NCBI GenBank assembly: GCA_036652055.1
Contig: JAVVWP010000006.1
Span: 1 to 64,000, forward strand
Direction of reading: 5' to 3'
Source: Fimenecus sp036652055
GTDB lineage: Bacteria > Bacillota > Clostridia > Oscillospirales > Acutalibacteraceae
Length of the DNA stretch: 64,000 bases
In this document: positions 17,574 to 27,525 of the stretch, one piece after another
Position numbering within the stretch: position 1 is the stretch's first letter
How the letters are laid out: each line of letters opens with the position of its first letter
Translations under genes and position numbers: made by a program
Notes under the pieces: generated by a model
Seen by the model: the letters and a program-made list of their open reading frames with translations, nothing else
What the model was told of the DNA's origin: nothing
Databases searched by the model: none

Positions 17574-17926
17574 TGATTACAGAAGAAATTTTAGAAAAAT
17601 CAATAAGAATTTTAGACTTAAAAAAAGCAGAGGATATAAAAGCACTTAAAATCACTGATTTGTCAGCAGTTGCAGATTATTTTGTTATTGCAACAGGAAC
17701 ATCAACAACTCATGTAAAGTCACTCGCAGGCGACCTTGAGGACGAGCTTGCAAAGCAAGGTCAAGAGCCAAAAAGCATTGAGGGCAGAGCAACAGGCTGG
17801 ATTTTACTTGACTATGGCAATGTTGTTATCCACATTTTCACACCTGACACTCGTGAACATTTCAATCTTGAAAATCTTTGGGCAGATGCAAAGAATGTCG
17901 ATTTGTCAAAATGGATTACCGAATAA
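17573..17926 (+). CDS. rsfS: Ribosome silencing factor RsfS
   Basis: RsfS (Iojap family) binds protein L14 on 50S and blocks subunit joining when nutrients are scarce. Visible marks are DLSAVADYFVIATGTS (about 30), GRATGWILLDYGNVVIHIF (about 79) and the ending NLENLW. It has 117 residues. Its ATG shares its first base with the last base of the yqeK stop codon (TAATG). leuS follows after 31 bases. Confidence 0.94.
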   Translation: MITEEILEKSIRILDLKKAEDIKALKITDLSAVADYFVIATGTSTTHVKSLAGDLEDELAKQGQEPKSIEGRATGWILLDYGNVVIHIFTPDTREHFNLENLWADAKNVDLSKWITE

Positions 17927-17957
17927 ATTGTTTTCTAAATCGGAAAGGATATAAGCT

Positions 17958-20366
17958 ATGAATATAGATGTAAAAAAAGTTGAAAAAAAATGGCAGGAAG
18001 AATGGGAGAAAAAAGGCGCTTTTCACGCTAAAAACGATTACAGTCTTCCAAAATTTTATTGCCTTGTTGAATTTCCATACCCATCAGGGCAAGGGCTTCA
18101 TGTTGGGCATCCTCGCTCATATACAGCACTTGATGTTGTTGCAAGAAAGAAAAGGCTTGAGGGATTTAATGTCCTTTATCCTATGGGATGGGACGCTTTT
18201 GGATTGCCAACCGAAAATTTTGCTATAAAAAATCACATACACCCTGAAGTGGTTACAAGGGATAATGTTGCCCATTTTAAACAGCAGCTTCAATCGCTTG
18301 GATTTTCATTTGACTGGAGTCGAGAAATAAATACGACCGATCCATCATATTATAAATGGACACAATGGATTTTCTTACAGCTTTTTAAACACGATTTAGC
18401 ATATAAAAAAGAAAGTGCAGTAAATTGGTGTACATCTTGTAAGTGCGTGCTTGCAAACGAGGAGGTTGTCGGCGGTGTTTGTGAACGCTGTGGCAGTGAA
18501 GTAGTCAGAAAGGTAAAAAGCCAATGGATGCTTAAAATTACCGAGTATGCAGACAGGCTTTTAACAGACCTTGATGACCTTGATTTTATAGATAGAGTTA
18601 AAACTCAACAAAGAAACTGGATTGGTCGCTCAACAGGTGCAGAGGTTGACTTTGGCACAACAATCGGCGATACCTTAACCGTTTATACAACACGCCCTGA
18701 TACTCTTTTTGGGGCTACATATATGGTAATTTCGCCTGAGCATCCGCTTATTGAAAAGTGGAGTGACAGCCTTAAAAATATTGATGAGATTAGAAATTAT
18801 CAAGAGGACGCCTCAAAAAAATCAGATTTTGAGCGTACCGAAGTTAATAAAAATAAAACAGGCGTTAAATTAGACGGAGTTATGGCAATTAACCCTGTAA
18901 ACAAAAAAGAAATTCCGATTTTCATTTCAGATTATGTACTTGTATCCTATGGTACAGGTGCAATAATGGCTGTTCCTGCTCACGATGAGCGTGATTTTGA
19001 ATTTGCAAAGAAGTTTGATTTGCCAATAGTCGAGGTTGTAAAAGGCGGAGAAGATGTGCAAGATGCACCGTTTACGGATTGTGCCAAAGGAGTTTTGACA
19101 AATTCTGATTTCCTCAACGGACTTTCAGTAGAAGATGCTAAAGTTAAAATTATAGATTGGTTGGCTCAAAATAAAATCGGTCACGAAAAGGTTAATTTCA
19201 AGCTTCGTGACTGGGTATTTTCTCGTCAGCGTTATTGGGGCGAGCCTATTCCTATTGTCATTTGTCCTGATTGCGGATATGTTCCAATTCCAGAGTCAGA
19301 GCTTCCATTAAAACTTCCCATGGTTGAAAGCTATGAGCCAACAGAAACAGGCGAAAGCCCACTTTCAAAGGTTACCGATTGGGTAAACACTACTTGCCCA
19401 CACTGCGGAAAACCTGCTAAAAGAGAAACGGATACAATGCCACAATGGGCAGGTTCATCATGGTATTTCCTAAGATATATGGATCCCACTAATGACAAAA
19501 TGCTTGCATCACCTGAGGCAATTAAATATTGGGGACCTGTTGATTGGTATAATGGCGGTATGGAGCATACAACTCTCCATCTTCTTTATAGCAGATTTTG
19601 GCATAAATTCCTTTATGATATTGGTGTTGTATCAACAAAAGAGCCATATCAAAAGAGAACAAGCCACGGTATGATTTTGGGTGAGAATGGCGAAAAGATG
19701 TCAAAGTCAAGAGGCAATGTAGTTAATCCTGATGACATTGTAAATGAATATGGTGCTGATACAATGCGTCTTTATGAAATGTTTATCGGAGATTTTGAAA
19801 AGGCAGCACCGTGGAAAACTTCAAGCATAAAGGGCTGTAAACGCTTTACTGAAAGATTTTGGAACTTACAGGAATTTTTGGTAGATGGCAATGCTTATTC
19901 AAAAGACCTTGAAAGCTTATTCCACAGGACTATAAAAAAAGTTACAAGTGATATTGACAGCTTAAAAGCAAATACAGCGATTGCAACGATGATGTCACTT
20001 ATAAATGCAATTTATGAAAAGGGAAGCATAAACAAGGCAGAGCTTAAAGCGCTCACAATCATCTTAAACCCATTTGCTCCGCACATTACAGAAGAAATGT
20101 GGAGTGTAATGAATTTTGGCGGTGCAGTCACCGACCAAAAGTGGCCATCATATGATGAAGCTAAGTGCGAAGAAAAAAATGTTGAAATAGTTATTCAAAT
20201 AAATGGCAAAATCAGAGAAAAGCTAATTGTTCCTGCTGATATTGAAAATGCTGATGCAATAGCTCTTGCTAAGGCAGAAAGCAAAATAGCAGAAGAAATA
20301 ACTGGAAAGACAATTGTTAAAGAATTTTACATTAAAGGCAAACTTGTTAATATTGTAGTAAAATAA
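17958..20366 (+). CDS. leuS: Leucyl-tRNA synthetase
   Basis: This class I synthetase charges tRNA-Leu. The HIGH-type motif is HVGH (about 49-52), a zinc-site cluster CTSCKC...CERCGSE lies at about 156, and the CP1 editing domain (about 220-400) contains TTRPDTLFGATYM. KMSKS is exact in GEKMSKSRGNV (about 578). A C-terminal anticodon-binding and tail region follows. The length of 802 is normal for the bacterial type. AAAGGA is upstream. I see no T-box leader in the 31-base gap, so it probably depends on the upstream operon. A terminator follows. Confidence 0.96.
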   Translation: MNIDVKKVEKKWQEEWEKKGAFHAKNDYSLPKFYCLVEFPYPSGQGLHVGHPRSYTALDVVARKKRLEGFNVLYPMGWDAFGLPTENFAIKNHIHPEVVTRDNVAHFKQQLQSLGFSFDWSREINTTDPSYYKWTQWIFLQLFKHDLAYKKESAVNWCTSCKCVLANEEVVGGVCERCGSEVVRKVKSQWMLKITEYADRLLTDLDDLDFIDRVKTQQRNWIGRSTGAEVDFGTTIGDTLTVYTTRPDTLFGATYMVISPEHPLIEKWSDSLKNIDEIRNYQEDASKKSDFERTEVNKNKTGVKLDGVMAINPVNKKEIPIFISDYVLVSYGTGAIMAVPAHDERDFEFAKKFDLPIVEVVKGGEDVQDAPFTDCAKGVLTNSDFLNGLSVEDAKVKIIDWLAQNKIGHEKVNFKLRDWVFSRQRYWGEPIPIVICPDCGYVPIPESELPLKLPMVESYEPTETGESPLSKVTDWVNTTCPHCGKPAKRETDTMPQWAGSSWYFLRYMDPTNDKMLASPEAIKYWGPVDWYNGGMEHTTLHLLYSRFWHKFLYDIGVVSTKEPYQKRTSHGMILGENGEKMSKSRGNVVNPDDIVNEYGADTMRLYEMFIGDFEKAAPWKTSSIKGCKRFTERFWNLQEFLVDGNAYSKDLESLFHRTIKKVTSDIDSLKANTAIATMMSLINAIYEKGSINKAELKALTIILNPFAPHITEEMWSVMNFGGAVTDQKWPSYDEAKCEEKNVEIVIQINGKIREKLIVPADIENADAIALAKAESKIAEEITGKTIVKEFYIKGKLVNIVVK

Positions 20367-20416
20367 TAGTGATACAATTTTAAAATAAGGGCTAAATAAA
20401 AGAATGTTAAAAAGAT

Positions 20417-20446
20417 AAAAGAGCCTACATTTGGCTCTTTTGTCAT
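20417..20446 (+). terminator. Terminator after leuS
   Basis: AAAAGAGCC (20417-20425) pairs with GGCTCTTTT (20433-20441) around a 7-base loop, merging with a T tract. Confidence 0.75.
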
Positions 20447-20480
20447 TCGTTTAAATTGATGAAAATGTGGAGAGTTTTTT

Positions 20481-21776
20481 ATGAAAGATAGGTATAAAAG
20501 AATAATAGCCACTTGTCTGCTTTTCACCTTGACAGTTGCGCTTGTTCTTCACTGTGATACAATTTCAAAGAGAATAGAAATTGCAAATGCGACAGGAATA
20601 AATTCAATAACAGACCGATTTTTAAAAGAACACTTTTCAGAAGATAATCAAAACATTCAAGAGTTGATTGATAATTCAGGAAAAAGTGGCGATAAGGCGT
20701 TTTTAAAAACAATAGCTTCAACCTTTGGCGAATTGTTTTTAATTGCGAAAGACTTGGCAAAAGAAAACATCAGTGTGACAAGTCCCGAATTTACGGGGCG
20801 GGTAAAAGGTATTTTTGAGGGGCTTTTTAAAATCGATATTGCAACAATGGGTACCAATCCTAATATAAATGGGCTAAACAATACTGGCTTTACCTCGCTT
20901 GCTGCCAAAAAGATTTGGACAATTATGGATTATTATGATAAAGACAGATTGTCATCGCAAAAAGTATCAGACGGAATAGAAATTAAAAAAGGCATTCCAT
21001 ATATTAATGATGGCACAAATGAGCATATGCTTGATATTTACAATAAGGCTGATGGTGCTAAGAAAAAGCCTGTAATCATTGATATTCACGGTGGCGGTTT
21101 AATGTATGGCGATAAGGAAATGAATAGAATTTATGTTTCACGCCTTGCCGAAAAAGGATTTGTAGTTGTTAATGTGAATTACAGAATTTGCCCCAATGTT
21201 TTATATCCATCGCAGGTTGCTGACATAATGTCATCATATAAATGGGTTGCAGAAAATGCAGATGAATATGGATTTGACCTTAACAATGTGTTCGTTGTAG
21301 GCGATTCGGCAGGTGGGCAACTTGCATTTTACACTTCAATAGTAAATACAAGCGAATATCTTAAAAACCTTTATGAAGTTGAAAACACAGGGCTTAATAT
21401 AAAGGCGTTAGGGCTTATTTCGGGTATGTTTGATATGAAAAGCGGACTTAACAGCGTTTTAAATCCGTGCATTTTAGGATATGAATTTAAAACTTCAAAA
21501 TATTTTCCATATTTACAACCTGAAGAAATAATAGACCTCGGAACGCCACCGCCAGCATATATTGTTACAAGTGCAAAGGATTTTCTTCGTTCGGCATCGC
21601 AGGACCTTGACAGGTTACTGTCCGAAAAAGGCGTTGAGCATAGATTTCACGATTGGGAAATAACTATCAATCGCTCGTCGGGGCATATAACGAGCGTTGC
21701 TTATCCAGATTTTCCTGAAAGCGTAACAACAACAAATGAACTTGTTGAATTTTTGCAAAGATATATCACTAATTGA
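20481..21776 (+). CDS. Exported alpha/beta-hydrolase esterase (HSL/acetyl-esterase type)
   Basis: This is a serine ester hydrolase of the hormone-sensitive-lipase type. The oxyanion motif HGGG is at about 203 and the nucleophile elbow GDSAGG at about 274. Candidate acid and histidine residues are near the C terminus (SSGHITSV, about 400). Residues 5-25 form one hydrophobic segment after a basic start (MKDRYKR), so it is probably membrane-anchored or exported. About 150 residues between this segment and the catalytic domain have no family I recognise. GGAG precedes the ATG. It stands alone between two terminators. The substrate is unknown; short-chain or sugar acetyl esters are plausible given the nearby glycosidase. 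Confidence 0.8.
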   Translation: MKDRYKRIIATCLLFTLTVALVLHCDTISKRIEIANATGINSITDRFLKEHFSEDNQNIQELIDNSGKSGDKAFLKTIASTFGELFLIAKDLAKENISVTSPEFTGRVKGIFEGLFKIDIATMGTNPNINGLNNTGFTSLAAKKIWTIMDYYDKDRLSSQKVSDGIEIKKGIPYINDGTNEHMLDIYNKADGAKKKPVIIDIHGGGLMYGDKEMNRIYVSRLAEKGFVVVNVNYRICPNVLYPSQVADIMSSYKWVAENADEYGFDLNNVFVVGDSAGGQLAFYTSIVNTSEYLKNLYEVENTGLNIKALGLISGMFDMKSGLNSVLNPCILGYEFKTSKYFPYLQPEEIIDLGTPPPAYIVTSAKDFLRSASQDLDRLLSEKGVEHRFHDWEITINRSSGHITSVAYPDFPESVTTTNELVEFLQRYITN

Positions 21777-21786
21777 ATAAAAAGCA

Positions 21787-21834
21787 TAAAAGTGGCAGTT
21801 ATCCGTCTTTTTGGATAACTGCCACTTTATTATT
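21787..21834. terminator. Bidirectional terminator between esterase and GH3 gene
   Basis: A 17-bp near-perfect stem (21788-21804 with 21813-21829) with an 8-base loop. T runs flank it on both strands, suited to two convergent genes. Confidence 0.85.
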
Positions 21835-21842
21835 TTGCGTTA

Positions 21843-24284
21843 TTAGATTGATTTAATAAGAGTTCCAATATTAGAAATAACATGACCTAAGCCACCGAGT
21901 ATTTTTGAAAGACCTTTTCCTGCTGACTCGTCATTCAAAATAAGCAAAAGACCATTAGCCATTTCAGGAGTAAATGCACCCATACTCATTGCGATATAAT
22001 TGCGAATAGGCGTTTGAAGAATAAATTTAACTTCCATTCCGTCTTCTGCACTGCCTGTTGCTGTTACTACAAGCTTTGTAACCATTTTAACTATTCTGCT
22101 ACCCCATTTTCCGTCTTTAGCGTCTTCAAGGGTATTAGTGATGTCAAGCTTTATTGATTTATCTCGAACAGATGGAGGAAGCTCTCTGCCATAAACCGCT
22201 TTAAATTCATCGGCTGAAACATCAGAAATATTTCCGCCATAATAGCAAGGAGCATTTTCTTTGTAAGATGGGATTTTTGCGTCAACTGTTGACTTAACAA
22301 AAACCTTGTCACTAAGTTTAATATCACGAGATGATGCACCAATAAGAATTTCAAAATCTCCTGTTTCGATATGCCAATCGTGAATAAGAACATTATAATA
22401 AGCAAATGAACGCTTATCAAGAGTAATTGAAACTTCTTTTTCTTCGCCAGCTACAAGGAAAACTTTTGTAAAGCCTTTAAGCTCTTTTAATGGGCGATAA
22501 ATTTGGCTTTCAATATCTCTAACATAAAGCTGTGCAACCTCTGCACCGTCGACTTTTCCTATATTTTTGATTTTGAAGGTGACAGTCAATTCATCGGTAT
22601 CATTAATTTTTTTGTTTGAAAGCTTTAAATCACTATATTCAAAGGAGGTATATGAAAGTCCAAACCCAAATGGGAAAAGAACATCTTTTTTAGCAGTGTC
22701 ATAATATCTATATCCAACATAAATGCCTTCACGATATTCAACCGAAACATTAGTTCCCATATAGCAATAACTTGGGTTGTCAGAAAGTGCAATCGGATAG
22801 GTTTCAGCAAGCTTACCAGATGGATTAACCTCGCCAAAAAGGATATTAGCAATAGCACTTCCGCCTGCTTGCCCTGAAAGATATGTGTTAAGAAGGGCGT
22901 TAGCTTTTGAAAGCCAAGGCATTTCAACAACAGAACCACCAAAAAGAACAACGACAACATTAGGGTTAACTTCTTTAACTGCATTTAAAAGCTGAACATG
23001 AGAAGTAGGAATTCTAATTTGATTTCTATCAAAGCCTTCAGCCTCATAGCTTTCAGTAAGACCTATGCAAACAATAGCAATTTCTGCACTTTTAGCAGCT
23101 TCCACAGCTTGTGCAAATAAAGTATTGTCAACCACATCTTTTTTCTTGTTATATCCTGCGGCATAAATTGCTTTAACGCCCATATCGAGAATAGCATCAA
23201 AAGTGTTATCGACTTTAATTGGATTAATAAGTGAAGAACCAGCACCTTGATAGCGTGGAGCTTTTGCCATTTCACCGATAACAGCAACTGTTTTGTCTTT
23301 AGAAAGAGGTAGAATTCCATCATTTTTCATAAGAACCATTGACTGCTCTGCAATTTTGCGAGCGAGAGCGTGATGAGCCTCGGCATCGTAGGTATAATCT
23401 TCTCCCCGAACGCTGTCACCTCTAAAAGCTAAATCGATAAGTCTGTCAACATTTTCATCAAGCAGACTTTCTTCTACTATACCACTTTCGACAGCCGCAA
23501 TAATCTGTTTTGCAGCGCGACCGCTTGAAGTTGGCATTTCTAATTCTTGACCAGCTAAAAGACCTTCAACACGGTCATTTTCAGCACCCCAGTCGGTAAC
23601 AACTATGCCTTTAAAGCCCCACTCGTTTCTAAGAACATCAGTGAGTAGCCATTTATTTTCAGTACAGTGTGTGTCATTTAAACGGTTATAAGCTGCCATA
23701 ATTGTCCAAGGCTGGCTTTCTTTAACTGCCATTTCAAATCCTGCAAGATATATTTCTCTAAGTGTTCTTTCGTCGACAACTGAATTAACAGTAAGCCTGC
23801 AAGCTTCTTGATTGTTAGCAGCAAAGTGTTTAAGACTTGTGCCAATTCCACGAGCTTGAACTCCGTTAATAAATGAAGTTGCATATTTTCCTGCTAAAAA
23901 TGGATCTTCTGAAAAATATTCAAAATTTCTTCCACAGGTTGGTGAACGCTTTATGTTAATTCCTGGGCCTAAAAGAATAGAAATCTGCTCTTTTAAACAT
24001 TCTTCACCGAGAGCATCGCCCATCTCAGCAATTAAATCAGTGTCCCATGAGCAAGCAGTAGTCGCAGCGGTTGGAAAACAAATTGCAGGAACACCTGCAA
24101 GCGAAGTCAATTGTTCTTTCGTTTTTTCTTTCGTTCTTTTGCGAAGTCCGTGAGGGCCATCTGTCATCATAATTGACGGAATTCCAACACTGGGAATTGC
24201 TTTAGTATTCCAATAATCTCCGCCTGAACAAAGGCTTGCTTTTTCTTCCAAAGTCATTTTGCTGATTATTTCTGAATATTTCAA
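21843..24284 (-). CDS. Glycoside hydrolase family 3 (beta-glucosidase-like)
   Basis: GH3 enzymes remove beta-linked sugars from the non-reducing end of oligosaccharides. The N-terminal barrel contains MMTDGPHGLR, LKHFAANNQE and GIVVTDWGAENDR; the Asp of VTDW, near residue 230, is the expected nucleophile. The second sandwich domain and a fibronectin-III-like domain (about 570-640) follow, then about 150 extra residues without a recognised fold. I place the start at the TTG at 24284 because GGAGG lies 7 bases upstream. The ATG at 24299, five codons earlier, has no ribosome site, and GH3 homologues begin near here (KYSEIISKMTLEEKA). No signal peptide is seen, so it acts inside the cell. The exact substrate cannot be read. 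Confidence 0.9.
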   Translation of the reverse strand: MKYSEIISKMTLEEKASLCSGGDYWNTKAIPSVGIPSIMMTDGPHGLRKRTKEKTKEQLTSLAGVPAICFPTAATTACSWDTDLIAEMGDALGEECLKEQISILLGPGINIKRSPTCGRNFEYFSEDPFLAGKYATSFINGVQARGIGTSLKHFAANNQEACRLTVNSVVDERTLREIYLAGFEMAVKESQPWTIMAAYNRLNDTHCTENKWLLTDVLRNEWGFKGIVVTDWGAENDRVEGLLAGQELEMPTSSGRAAKQIIAAVESGIVEESLLDENVDRLIDLAFRGDSVRGEDYTYDAEAHHALARKIAEQSMVLMKNDGILPLSKDKTVAVIGEMAKAPRYQGAGSSLINPIKVDNTFDAILDMGVKAIYAAGYNKKKDVVDNTLFAQAVEAAKSAEIAIVCIGLTESYEAEGFDRNQIRIPTSHVQLLNAVKEVNPNVVVVLFGGSVVEMPWLSKANALLNTYLSGQAGGSAIANILFGEVNPSGKLAETYPIALSDNPSYCYMGTNVSVEYREGIYVGYRYYDTAKKDVLFPFGFGLSYTSFEYSDLKLSNKKINDTDELTVTFKIKNIGKVDGAEVAQLYVRDIESQIYRPLKELKGFTKVFLVAGEEKEVSITLDKRSFAYYNVLIHDWHIETGDFEILIGASSRDIKLSDKVFVKSTVDAKIPSYKENAPCYYGGNISDVSADEFKAVYGRELPPSVRDKSIKLDITNTLEDAKDGKWGSRIVKMVTKLVVTATGSAEDGMEVKFILQTPIRNYIAMSMGAFTPEMANGLLLILNDESAGKGLSKILGGLGHVISNIGTLIKSI

Positions 24285-24320
24285 ATTATTTTCCTCCATA
24301 TTAAAAAATCGTACTGTTAT

Positions 24321-24349
24321 ATATTAATTCATATCATATCTTATTTCAA
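24321..24349 (-). promoter_or_regulatory. Promoter of the GH3 gene
   Basis: On the minus strand, TTGAAA (24349-24344), a 17-base spacer and TAATAT (24326-24321). The palindrome TATTTCAAGAAATA (24343-24356) overlaps the -35 box and could be a regulator site; this is inference. Confidence 0.5.
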
Positions 24350-24404
24350 GAAATATCGTGTACCAAGCTATTTTTTTGTCAAAACCCATAAAAACAGCAG
24401 TGGT

Positions 24405-25751
24405 TTATTCATCAACATCACTAAAGGCATTATCGCTTTCAAGACCTAAGACAGTGTTTGCTTCACCGATTTCAACATCACCAATGCTTTTAAGCTTTTT
24501 CTTAATAATTCTGTTTCTGTTTTGAGCATCATCAATCGTTCTTCCGGCTTCATCAATCTTTTTTCTCGTTTTTTCAAGAAGAACACCAAAAATATCATAT
24601 TGCCCTTTTGCAGCTTCTAAAAGTTTTCTCACTTCATTTGCTTTTTCATTTATGGCAACAGTTTTAAAGCCCATTGACAGTGAATTTAAAAGGGCGGTAA
24701 TTGTTGTCGGCCCTGCAATCATAATGTTGAATTCTGACTGCAATCTTTCAGGAAGCCCTGTTCTCGAAGAAGCAATTTCGGCATAAAGCCCCTCGGTTGC
24801 AAGATACATAATTGCAAAAGGAGTTGTTTTTGGAATGTTTATGTATTTTGTAATTTCACGAGCCTCTTTTAAAATTCTATCCTCAAGAGATTTTCTGGCA
24901 GTTTTCACTCCATCACCATCAGCAATATCGGCAGCGTCGCAAAGTCTAATATAGTCCTCCATAGGGAATTTAGAGTCAACAGGAAGATATGTCATTTCAG
25001 ACGCATCACCGTTTGAAGGGATTTTTATAGCAAATTCAACTCGTTGTTTTGAGTCTTTATCGGTTGCAAAATTTGTTTCATACATATTTGGAATGGTTTG
25101 GTCGAGAATACCGCCAAGCTGAACCTCTGCCCAGGTGCCTCTTGCTTTAACATTGGTTAAAACTCGATTAAGTGTTGTAACATTATCGGTAACTCCAGAG
25201 GAAAGCTCTTTCATTTCACCGAGCGACTTATAAAGATTTTCAAGCTGGTCAGAAACAGTTTTAAATGAGCTGTCAAGCCTTGTTGTGAGCGTTGAAGTGA
25301 GCTTTTCATCAACAGTTGCACGCATTTCATCAAGCTTTTTCTCGTTGCTCTCTTGCATCTTAGAAATGCTTTGTTCAACAAGCTTTGTTTGGCGTTCACT
25401 TTGCTCAACGGTTTTATCACGAATCATATTAAGCGAGCTTGAAATTGTTTCATTAAGGGTAATTCTATGTTCAAAATTAGCCTTTGTCATACTTTCAAGT
25501 TTTAACGCCATATCTGTTAAACTTTTTGTCGTTTCTTGACGCATAGCCATTTCTCTTGAAGCTTGTTCGGTTCGACTTCTTGAAAATTCATCTGAAATAT
25601 TTTTAGCCATATCAGAAAGCTTTGAAGAAATCATAGCGTTTTCTTCAGAGGTATCTTTTTTATTGCTTTTAAGAGCAACAATCAAAGCAATAGAGCTAAT
25701 TATTGCAGTAAAAGAACAAATTGCAATAATTATAATTTCGTTTGCACTCAT
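24405..25751 (-). CDS. rmuC: RmuC-family DNA recombination protein
   Basis: RmuC is a membrane-anchored protein with a nuclease-like fold that limits inversions at short repeats in E. coli. Here residues 5-27 form one transmembrane helix (IIIIAICSFTAIISSIALIV), then a long charged coiled coil (about 30-190), then the RmuC domain with RGTWAEVQLGGILDQ and YLPVDSKFPMEDY (about 270). 448 residues is typical. It is transcribed divergently from the solute-binding lipoprotein gene and stands alone. The biochemical activity of the family is poorly known. Confidence 0.9.
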   Translation of the reverse strand: MSANEIIIIAICSFTAIISSIALIVALKSNKKDTSEENAMISSKLSDMAKNISDEFSRSRTEQASREMAMRQETTKSLTDMALKLESMTKANFEHRITLNETISSSLNMIRDKTVEQSERQTKLVEQSISKMQESNEKKLDEMRATVDEKLTSTLTTRLDSSFKTVSDQLENLYKSLGEMKELSSGVTDNVTTLNRVLTNVKARGTWAEVQLGGILDQTIPNMYETNFATDKDSKQRVEFAIKIPSNGDASEMTYLPVDSKFPMEDYIRLCDAADIADGDGVKTARKSLEDRILKEAREITKYINIPKTTPFAIMYLATEGLYAEIASSRTGLPERLQSEFNIMIAGPTTITALLNSLSMGFKTVAINEKANEVRKLLEAAKGQYDIFGVLLEKTRKKIDEAGRTIDDAQNRNRIIKKKLKSIGDVEIGEANTVLGLESDNAFSDVDE

Positions 25752-25859
25752 ATTTAAAAATCCTCACTTTTTATTAAATTTAATTTGATATAATTGTAGC
25801 ATAAATCTTGACTTTTTGATATAATAATCTTTAAAGAATTTATGTGAGAGGTAATTTAG

Positions 25860-27485
25860 TTGAAAAAAAGAATTATTTCTATTTTGCTTATAATGATTTT
25901 AATTACGCTCACTTTTAGTGGGTGCTTTGGCAGTGGTAAGGCAGGCAAATCATTTTTTATGCCAATAAGTGACGAGCCAACAAGCTTAGATCCTCAAATT
26001 GTTAATTCTAATGCTGAAAAGCTTGTAATATCAAATTGCTTTGAAGGGCTTTTAAGGGTGAATGAAAATGGCGAGCTTGTAAATGGCGTTTGCGAAAGCT
26101 ATACTGTTTCAAGTGACGGGCTTAGTTTAATATTCAAACTAAGGCAAGACGCCTCTTGGTCGCTTTTTTATGCTCACGAAAAGCTTTTAGGCGAAAATTA
26201 TTTAGAAACTTTTGACAAAAGCGTGACTGCAAATGACTTTGTGTTTGGTCTTAGAAGGGCTTTAACTCCTATAACAAAATCTTATGATGCCTATCTTTTT
26301 TATGCTATTAAAAATGCTAAAAATGCTATGGAGGGCAAATGCCTACCTGAGGATATAGGCGTCACAGCGGTTGATAAATATACATTAAAAATAGATTTAG
26401 CCTATGCAGACGATAATTTTCTTTATTCGCTCACGCTCCCTGGGGCAATGCCGTGCAATAAAAACTTTTTTGATATAACAAATGGCAGATATGGGCTTTC
26501 AACAGAATATCTGCTCTGTAATGGCCCATTTTATGTATCAAAATGGAATGAAAACGCATCAATAAAAATGTCGGCATCATCAGTATACAGAGGTGATACA
26601 AAAACAATGCCAAATGCTGTGACGCTATATTATAATGAAGATGAAAAATCAGTGGCAGAAAAAATAGGCGATAATGTATATGATGCTGCTTTTTTAAATC
26701 CTACCCAATATGCCTTGATAGAAAATGCAAAAAAAATAAATGCACAGCCGATTTTAAATACAACCTATTCTTTTATTTTCAACCAAAAAGGTGAGCTTTC
26801 TAATCCTGATTTAAGGCTTGCACTTTGTTATGCAACCGATAATTCAAAGCCCTATATGATTTCTCACGAAACAATTAAAGCAAGTGGAATTGTGCCACCG
26901 TTTTGTAAAATCAAAGGTGAAAATTTTAGAGATATAAGCGAGGCAGCAGCTCCCGCTTTTAATGAGCAAAAGGCAAAGTCCCATTTTCTATCGGCACTTC
27001 AAGCCTCAGGCAAGTCATCAATAGAAGTTAAAATAAGCTGTACCCCTCAATATGAAAGCTTTGCTAAGGCGGTTATGGGAACATGGCAAAGAATTTTAGG
27101 TGTAAAATTTATAGGAAGCGTTGAGATATTAGAAAATAATGAGCTTAGCGCACAAATTAAAGATAAAAAATATGATATTGCTTTTTGTCCAATGACAGCC
27201 AACTCGTCAAATGTCGATGAATTTTTAAACAGTATTGCTACTGCGAATGACTTTTTATCTGATGATGGATTTGCAAAGCTTACTAACAAAATAATGGCAG
27301 AAAAAAACAATTCTGAAAAGTTCAAAAAATCATGTAGCGATGCTGAAAAATATTTACTTTCAAACGCTTTTATACTACCGATTTTTTATGAAAACAGTTA
27401 TTTTGTAACTTCAAAAGAAACAAATGGAATTTATTATTATTTGTCAAAAGATAATATCTATTTCATTAACGCAACAAAAAAATAA
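25860..27485 (+). CDS. Extracellular solute-binding lipoprotein (SBP family 5, OppA-like)
   Basis: The protein has a lipoprotein signal: a basic start, a hydrophobic stretch and the lipobox FSGC at about residue 21. The family 5 signature region follows (DEPTSLDPQIVNSNAEKL at about 38; FEGLLRVNENGELVNGVCESY). This family delivers peptides or nickel to ABC transporters. The start is TTG with AGAGG upstream. No permease or ATPase gene is beside it, so it must share a transporter encoded elsewhere or act as a peptide sensor. 541 residues is normal. Confidence 0.88.
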   Translation: MKKRIISILLIMILITLTFSGCFGSGKAGKSFFMPISDEPTSLDPQIVNSNAEKLVISNCFEGLLRVNENGELVNGVCESYTVSSDGLSLIFKLRQDASWSLFYAHEKLLGENYLETFDKSVTANDFVFGLRRALTPITKSYDAYLFYAIKNAKNAMEGKCLPEDIGVTAVDKYTLKIDLAYADDNFLYSLTLPGAMPCNKNFFDITNGRYGLSTEYLLCNGPFYVSKWNENASIKMSASSVYRGDTKTMPNAVTLYYNEDEKSVAEKIGDNVYDAAFLNPTQYALIENAKKINAQPILNTTYSFIFNQKGELSNPDLRLALCYATDNSKPYMISHETIKASGIVPPFCKIKGENFRDISEAAAPAFNEQKAKSHFLSALQASGKSSIEVKISCTPQYESFAKAVMGTWQRILGVKFIGSVEILENNELSAQIKDKKYDIAFCPMTANSSNVDEFLNSIATANDFLSDDGFAKLTNKIMAEKNNSEKFKKSCSDAEKYLLSNAFILPIFYENSYFVTSKETNGIYYYLSKDNIYFINATKK

Positions 27486-27525
27486 ATGTTATAAGCTAAA
27501 AATCCTATGAAAGGCGTGATTTTAA